Of a DNA stretch of 9,639 nucleotides, positions 6,794 to 9,639 are shown one piece after another. The translations under genes and the position numbers were made by a program. Every line of letters begins with the position of its first letter. Within the stretch, counting starts at the first letter, position 1. Source of the stretch: Bacteroidales bacterium (lineage in GTDB: Bacteria; Bacteroidota; Bacteroidia; Bacteroidales; Muribaculaceae); assembly GCA_004554255.1 (NCBI GenBank), contig SFNC01000071.1, forward strand, positions 1 through 9,639, written 5' to 3'. Under the pieces are notes generated by a model, which saw only the letters and a list, made by a program, of their open reading frames with translations, had not been told where the DNA came from and made no database searches.

Positions 6794-8313
6794 TTGCAGA
6801 GCGCAAGAATCGCCTCCACAAGGTGCCGGTCATTACTCAGACGCGGCACCTTTCGCTGTCCGCCGAGTTTTCCGGTGGACGCCAGCCAGGCGTCGAATGT
6901 TCCCGGCCGCACACTGTCCACCGTCAGCCTGTCCAGGAATATTCCGCCGGCACGTTTTGCCTGATAGTCAGAGTTTTCGCGCTGCAGAGCCTTGTCCAGC
7001 TCCTCCTCGAAGGCACTCATGTCCTCCGGCGCCTTTGACCACTCTATCAGCCACTGATGGCGACCGCGACGACCGCCCTCGGCAAACACCGGAGCAACGG
7101 TATAGTCTGCCGCCCGGGCACCCGTAGCACGACATGCCGCAGTAAGCGCCGCATCGGTGTTGTAGACCATTACCTCCTCGCCGAAAGCGTTGATATAATG
7201 GCGTGTACGGCCCGCGATGGCGATGCGCAACGGACTGGCGGACAGTATCTTCACCGTATCGCCTATGGGATAGCGCCACAGACCGTTAGCGGCCGAAATT
7301 ACCAGCGCATAGGTCCGCCCTTCCTCCACTTCCCACGCCGGGACAGCATGCGCCGGCATAGCCTCGTCGCACTCGTCCAACGGCATAAATTCGTAGAACA
7401 CGCCGGCATCAAGTATCAGCAGCATTGCTCCCGGCTCCGGCAAGTCCTGAACGGCAAAAAAGCCCTCTGAGGCATTATATGTCTCCACATAACGCATCTT
7501 CCCCGGCGCGGTAAGCGCCGCGTACTCGCTGCGATACGGCTCCATACTGATTCCTCCGTGGAAGAAGACCTCCAGATTCGGCCACACATCATGTATATTC
7601 TCGGCGCCGGCGGCCTTTATAACCTCCTTGATAACAGTTCGGAACCACGACGGGACACCCGAAATATTGGTGACATCGGCATGCAGCGACTCCTTCACCA
7701 GCGCCGGAACCTTCTCGGTCCAGTCCGCCATCAGCGCCACCTTCTTGCCGGGCACGCGGAACAGATTCACCAGCGGATTTATATCATCTATGAGATTCGC
7801 TGACAGGTCCCCCACCCTTACTCCCGCCGGCAGCGACAGCTCATTGGCGAAACTGCCGCCTAAGATAAAGCCTTTTCCGGAAAACATCCGGCTGTCGGGG
7901 TAATTGTGCAGATAGTGGGCCACGGCATCGCCGGCGCCACGGTAATGGTTGAGCCTGAGCGAGTCGTCAGTAACAGGAATATACTTGCTTTTACCGTCCG
8001 AGGTACCCGAACTCTGGGCGAATCTGTGGCACACTCCGGGCCATAAAATGTCCCGTTCGCCGGCCACCATACGCATCACCCACGGGCGTATTGCGGGGTA
8101 TCCGGCTACCGGAACCGCCGAAGCAAACGCCGCATAGTCATCGCCGGCCACTATGCCCGCACTGCGGCCATATTCCGTCCCGGCTCCGCGCGTAGTAAGG
8201 TAACGCAGTACCTTGCGCTGTGCCGCTTCTATTCCGTCGCGCCCGCACCATGTCCCGGCGGCACGGACCCTGCGCGACATTACCTTTCGTGCTATAGGTG
8301 TAAAATCAAGCAT
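6787..8313 (-). CDS. GH3-family (auxin-responsive promoter family) acyl-adenylating protein
   Basis: Member of the GH3 superfamily, the ANL-type adenylating enzymes first known from plants, where they ligate amino acids to hormone carboxylates through an acyl-AMP. The 508-aa length suits the bacterial branch. Motifs appear in the expected order: the ATP phosphate loop SSGTSDGKSKYIP (101-113), YNASEGFF (279-286), WRYPIGD (346-352; usual form YRIGD) and the hinge-like GRTRHYINAFGEE (368-380), after which comes the mobile C-terminal domain. All are intact, so an active adenylating enzyme is likely, but its acid and amine substrates in gut-type bacteria are unknown. It stands alone on this strand, with a probable promoter at 8345-8352 and a 7-bp tail-to-tail overlap with the kinase gene. 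No signal peptide is seen. Confidence 0.92.
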   Translation of the reverse strand: MLDFTPIARKVMSRRVRAAGTWCGRDGIEAAQRKVLRYLTTRGAGTEYGRSAGIVAGDDYAAFASAVPVAGYPAIRPWVMRMVAGERDILWPGVCHRFAQSSGTSDGKSKYIPVTDDSLRLNHYRGAGDAVAHYLHNYPDSRMFSGKGFILGGSFANELSLPAGVRVGDLSANLIDDINPLVNLFRVPGKKVALMADWTEKVPALVKESLHADVTNISGVPSWFRTVIKEVIKAAGAENIHDVWPNLEVFFHGGISMEPYRSEYAALTAPGKMRYVETYNASEGFFAVQDLPEPGAMLLILDAGVFYEFMPLDECDEAMPAHAVPAWEVEEGRTYALVISAANGLWRYPIGDTVKILSASPLRIAIAGRTRHYINAFGEEVMVYNTDAALTAACRATGARAADYTVAPVFAEGGRRGRHQWLIEWSKAPEDMSAFEEELDKALQRENSDYQAKRAGGIFLDRLTVDSVRPGTFDAWLASTGKLGGQRKVPRLSNDRHLVEAILALCNQ

Positions 8314-8344
8314 AAACTTTTACTGTTTTCAGTCTTTTATACCC

Positions 8345-8352
8345 CAAAATTA
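8345..8352 (-). promoter_or_regulatory. Probable -7 element for the GH3-family gene
   Basis: On the minus strand this reads TAATTTTG, fitting TAnnTTTG, and lies 31 bp upstream of the GH3 start codon. No TTTG is found at the expected -33 position, so the match is partial. It sits only 9 bp from the plus-strand -33 element, so RNA polymerase at one promoter would probably hinder the other. Confidence 0.45.
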
Positions 8353-8361
8353 CAAAAAAAG

Positions 8362-8392
8362 TTTGAAGCTTTGCGAAAAAATTGTAGATTTG
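8362..8392 (+). promoter_or_regulatory. Consensus Bacteroidetes promoter for the amidase remnant and PD40 gene
   Basis: TTTG (8362-8365), exactly 19 bases, then TAGATTTG (8385-8392): a full match to the Bacteroidetes primary sigma-factor consensus with ideal spacing. Transcription would start near 8399, giving a leader of about 50 nt before the ATG at 8451. The promoter is intact even though the first reading frame it serves is truncated, so the PD40 gene is probably still expressed from it. Confidence 0.75.
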
Positions 8393-8450
8393 TACGTAAC
8401 TTGCATATTTTGTGATTAATAATCAACAAATAAACCAATATAAAATCCGA

Positions 8451-8579
8451 ATGAGAATACTAAAAGCGGCTGCCGCAACCTTATTGCTGACAGCCTTTGC
8501 CACAGGTGCATCTGCCAAATCGGCCTCGCAGATGCGCGTGTACATCAATCCCGGCCACGGCAGAATATCACCAAAATAA
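8451..8579 (+). pseudogene. N-terminal remnant of a secreted N-acetylmuramoyl-L-alanine amidase-like gene
   Basis: A 42-codon frame starting at an ATG about 50 nt below a consensus promoter. Residues 1-22 form a good signal peptide: MRILK, a hydrophobic stretch, and A-S-A before a predicted cut at Lys23. Right after it comes MRVYINPGHG (28-37). The VYINPGHG segment corresponds to the first strand and zinc-binding His motif (usually V-x-I-D-x-GHG) of amidase_3-type cell-wall amidases. The frame then reads RISPK and stops, where the family needs roughly 150 or more further residues. No homologous continuation is seen in any frame before the next gene, which begins 6 bp later, so this looks like an internal deletion rather than a point frameshift. 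The alternatives are a short secreted or leader peptide, or an assembly error. It cannot be a working amidase as it stands. Confidence 0.65.
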
Positions 8580-8585
8580 ACAAAA

Positions 8586-9488
8586 ATGAAGAAGATTATC
8601 ATTTCCACCCTGCTCCTTGTCGCCGGCATCTTCAGCATTGACGCACAAGTCTTCAACGCATCGGCGCCGCAGCGTCTTGGCAATGTAAAAGGCTCGCTGG
8701 CTCTGGTCAGCGCCGACGGAAAATTCATAGTCACCAATACCGAGCGCGGCCTCGAAAAAGTTGACGCCGCTACCGGCGCGACACAGTTCATCGCCGCCGC
8801 CCCGGACTCCTACAACTTCGCCATATCGCCTGACGGTAAGACAATTGCATACAACCGCGCCCACATCGGCAGCGACAAACTGCGCCGGGTAAGCCTGGAA
8901 ACCGTCGACGTGGCAAGCGGCAAAAACACCACCGTTGTCAAGGCCACCCGCGAGCTCAACTCCGGCGTCTCCCTCACCGGAAACACCCTCACCGCCGTTG
9001 CCGACGGCAAAATCAAGACAAAAGCCCTCGGCAAAGCCGCTAAAGTAAGCGCACCCATGGTCTCAATAAACTACGGACACCTGGACCTCACCCGCAACGG
9101 CAAAACCGTTCATCTCGACCCCCTCGGCGAGGGTAGCTACCTGTGGCCGTCCATCAGCCCCGACGGCAAGCGCATCCTCTTCCGCCTCGTGGGCGAGGGC
9201 GTCTACACCTGCAACCTGGAAGGCAGCGACGTTCGCCTGGTTACCAAAAAGCTGTCACTGCCCGTATGGGCCGGCAACGACGCCATTTTGGGCGTTGTCA
9301 CCACCGACGACTCCCAGCGCATCCTCACCTCGCGCCTGATGGCCGTTTCCCTTAAAGACGGCGCCCGGCAGCAGCTCACCCCCGACAGCATGCTGCCCAT
9401 GGGTCCCTCATGCAACGCCGACGGTACCCTCGCCGCCTTCTACGACGGCGACGGCTCTCTTTACACCATAAAACTCCGCAAACTCTAA
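8586..9488 (+). CDS. Secreted PD40/TolB-like beta-propeller protein
   Basis: A 300-aa exported protein of unknown role. Residues 1-20 are a signal peptide (MKKIIIS, hydrophobic core, cut after SIDA, before Gln21); there is no lipobox cysteine, so it should be free in the periplasm or exported. The rest has WD40-like PD40 (TolB-type) repeats, each centred on an S/N-x-DG-x-x-x-x-x strand: SADGKFIV (42-49), SPDGKTIAY (81-89), SPDGKRILF (191-199) and NADGTLAAF (277-285). Less clear blades lie between, consistent with a beta-propeller of about six blades. There are no catalytic motifs; such propellers usually bind proteins or peptidoglycan-associated partners. It starts 6 bp after the amidase remnant and shares its promoter, so its original partner may have been that amidase. 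The ATG at 8586 follows an A-rich stretch in place of a Shine-Dalgarno sequence. Confidence 0.85.
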   Translation: MKKIIISTLLLVAGIFSIDAQVFNASAPQRLGNVKGSLALVSADGKFIVTNTERGLEKVDAATGATQFIAAAPDSYNFAISPDGKTIAYNRAHIGSDKLRRVSLETVDVASGKNTTVVKATRELNSGVSLTGNTLTAVADGKIKTKALGKAAKVSAPMVSINYGHLDLTRNGKTVHLDPLGEGSYLWPSISPDGKRILFRLVGEGVYTCNLEGSDVRLVTKKLSLPVWAGNDAILGVVTTDDSQRILTSRLMAVSLKDGARQQLTPDSMLPMGPSCNADGTLAAFYDGDGSLYTIKLRKL

Positions 9489-9492
9489 GACC

Positions 9493-9524
9493 CCGTTCCC
9501 CAATATTTGTTAAAGCAGGGGCGG
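9493..9524 (+). terminator. Weak possible terminator after the PD40 gene
   Basis: CCG-TT-CCCC (9493-9501) can pair with GGGG-CGG (9518-9524), giving seven GC pairs interrupted by a 2-nt bulge around a 16-nt loop, followed by TGTATTTT. It begins 4 bp after the stop codon. The bulge, large loop and short T-run make it a poor but possible intrinsic terminator. Confidence 0.3.
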
Positions 9525-9625
9525 TGTATTTTCGAGGAAAAATAAATAAAACATGCACCCACGAACAATATAAGATTAGCGTATTCTCGCAGCTTCCGGC
9601 CATCTTTAGTCTTTTGGTTCAGTCA

Positions 9626-9639
9626 CATAGCCCGCTATG
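9626..9639. repeat. Short inverted repeat at the window edge
   Basis: CATAGC, CC, GCTATG forms a 6-bp perfect inverted repeat with a 2-bp centre, cut off by the window end. It could be part of a longer repeat, an operator or an element end beyond the window; nothing more can be said from here. Positions 9525-9625 show no gene. Confidence 0.3.

Noticed and set aside
9533..9639. Minus-strand frame continuing off the window end as a partial gene or transposon fragment
   Set aside because: A stop-free run of about 50 codons can be read, but it has no recognisable domain or start and runs into the 3' end of the PD40 gene; insufficient support.

Overview
The window looks like a chromosomal housekeeping segment from a member of the Bacteroidales, possibly Muribaculaceae (family level is a guess). 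The evidence is three-fold. Promoters match the Bacteroidetes form TTTG-N19-TAnnTTTG. Intergenic DNA is AT-rich around GC-richer genes, and strong Shine-Dalgarno sequences are absent. The gene families are also typical: a YbeY with Asp replacing the third His, a TGS-fused uridine kinase-like protein, a bacterial GH3-family protein and a PD40 lipidless secreted protein.

Region by region. Positions 66-3016 hold a minus-strand set transcribed from a well-matched promoter at 3071-3101: ybeY (rRNA maturation endonuclease), mnmG (tRNA wobble-uridine modification) and apt (adenine salvage). The mnmG-apt gap contains a perfect 20-bp palindrome whose core is the canonical ParB-binding parS sequence. 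About 390 bp of AT-rich non-coding DNA (3017-3408) separates this set from a plus-strand set: a WaaE-like family 2 glycosyltransferase, a divergent GT-B-like glycosyltransferase with a degenerate parS-like site near its 3' end, and a 553-aa TGS/uridine kinase-like fusion protein. The kinase gene converges on, and overlaps by 7 bp, a minus-strand GH3-family gene (6787-8313).

From 8314 to 8450 lies a compact divergent promoter region. Its plus-strand promoter is a perfect consensus match, yet the first gene it serves is only a 42-codon remnant. That remnant has a signal peptide and then the metal-binding VYINPGHG start of an N-acetylmuramoyl-L-alanine amidase-like protein, and it stops right there. 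Six bases later begins a secreted 300-aa PD40 beta-propeller-like protein. An internal deletion of an amidase gene is the simplest explanation. The last 150 bp hold only a weak possible terminator and a short inverted repeat.

Functionally the window combines translation and RNA maintenance (ybeY, mnmG), nucleotide salvage (apt, kinase-like gene), cell-surface glycan synthesis (two glycosyltransferases), a probable acyl-adenylating enzyme (GH3) and an envelope locus that appears to have lost its amidase. I see no mobile element, CRISPR array, rRNA or tRNA. The two observations most worth following are the parS site(s) and the truncated amidase behind an intact promoter.
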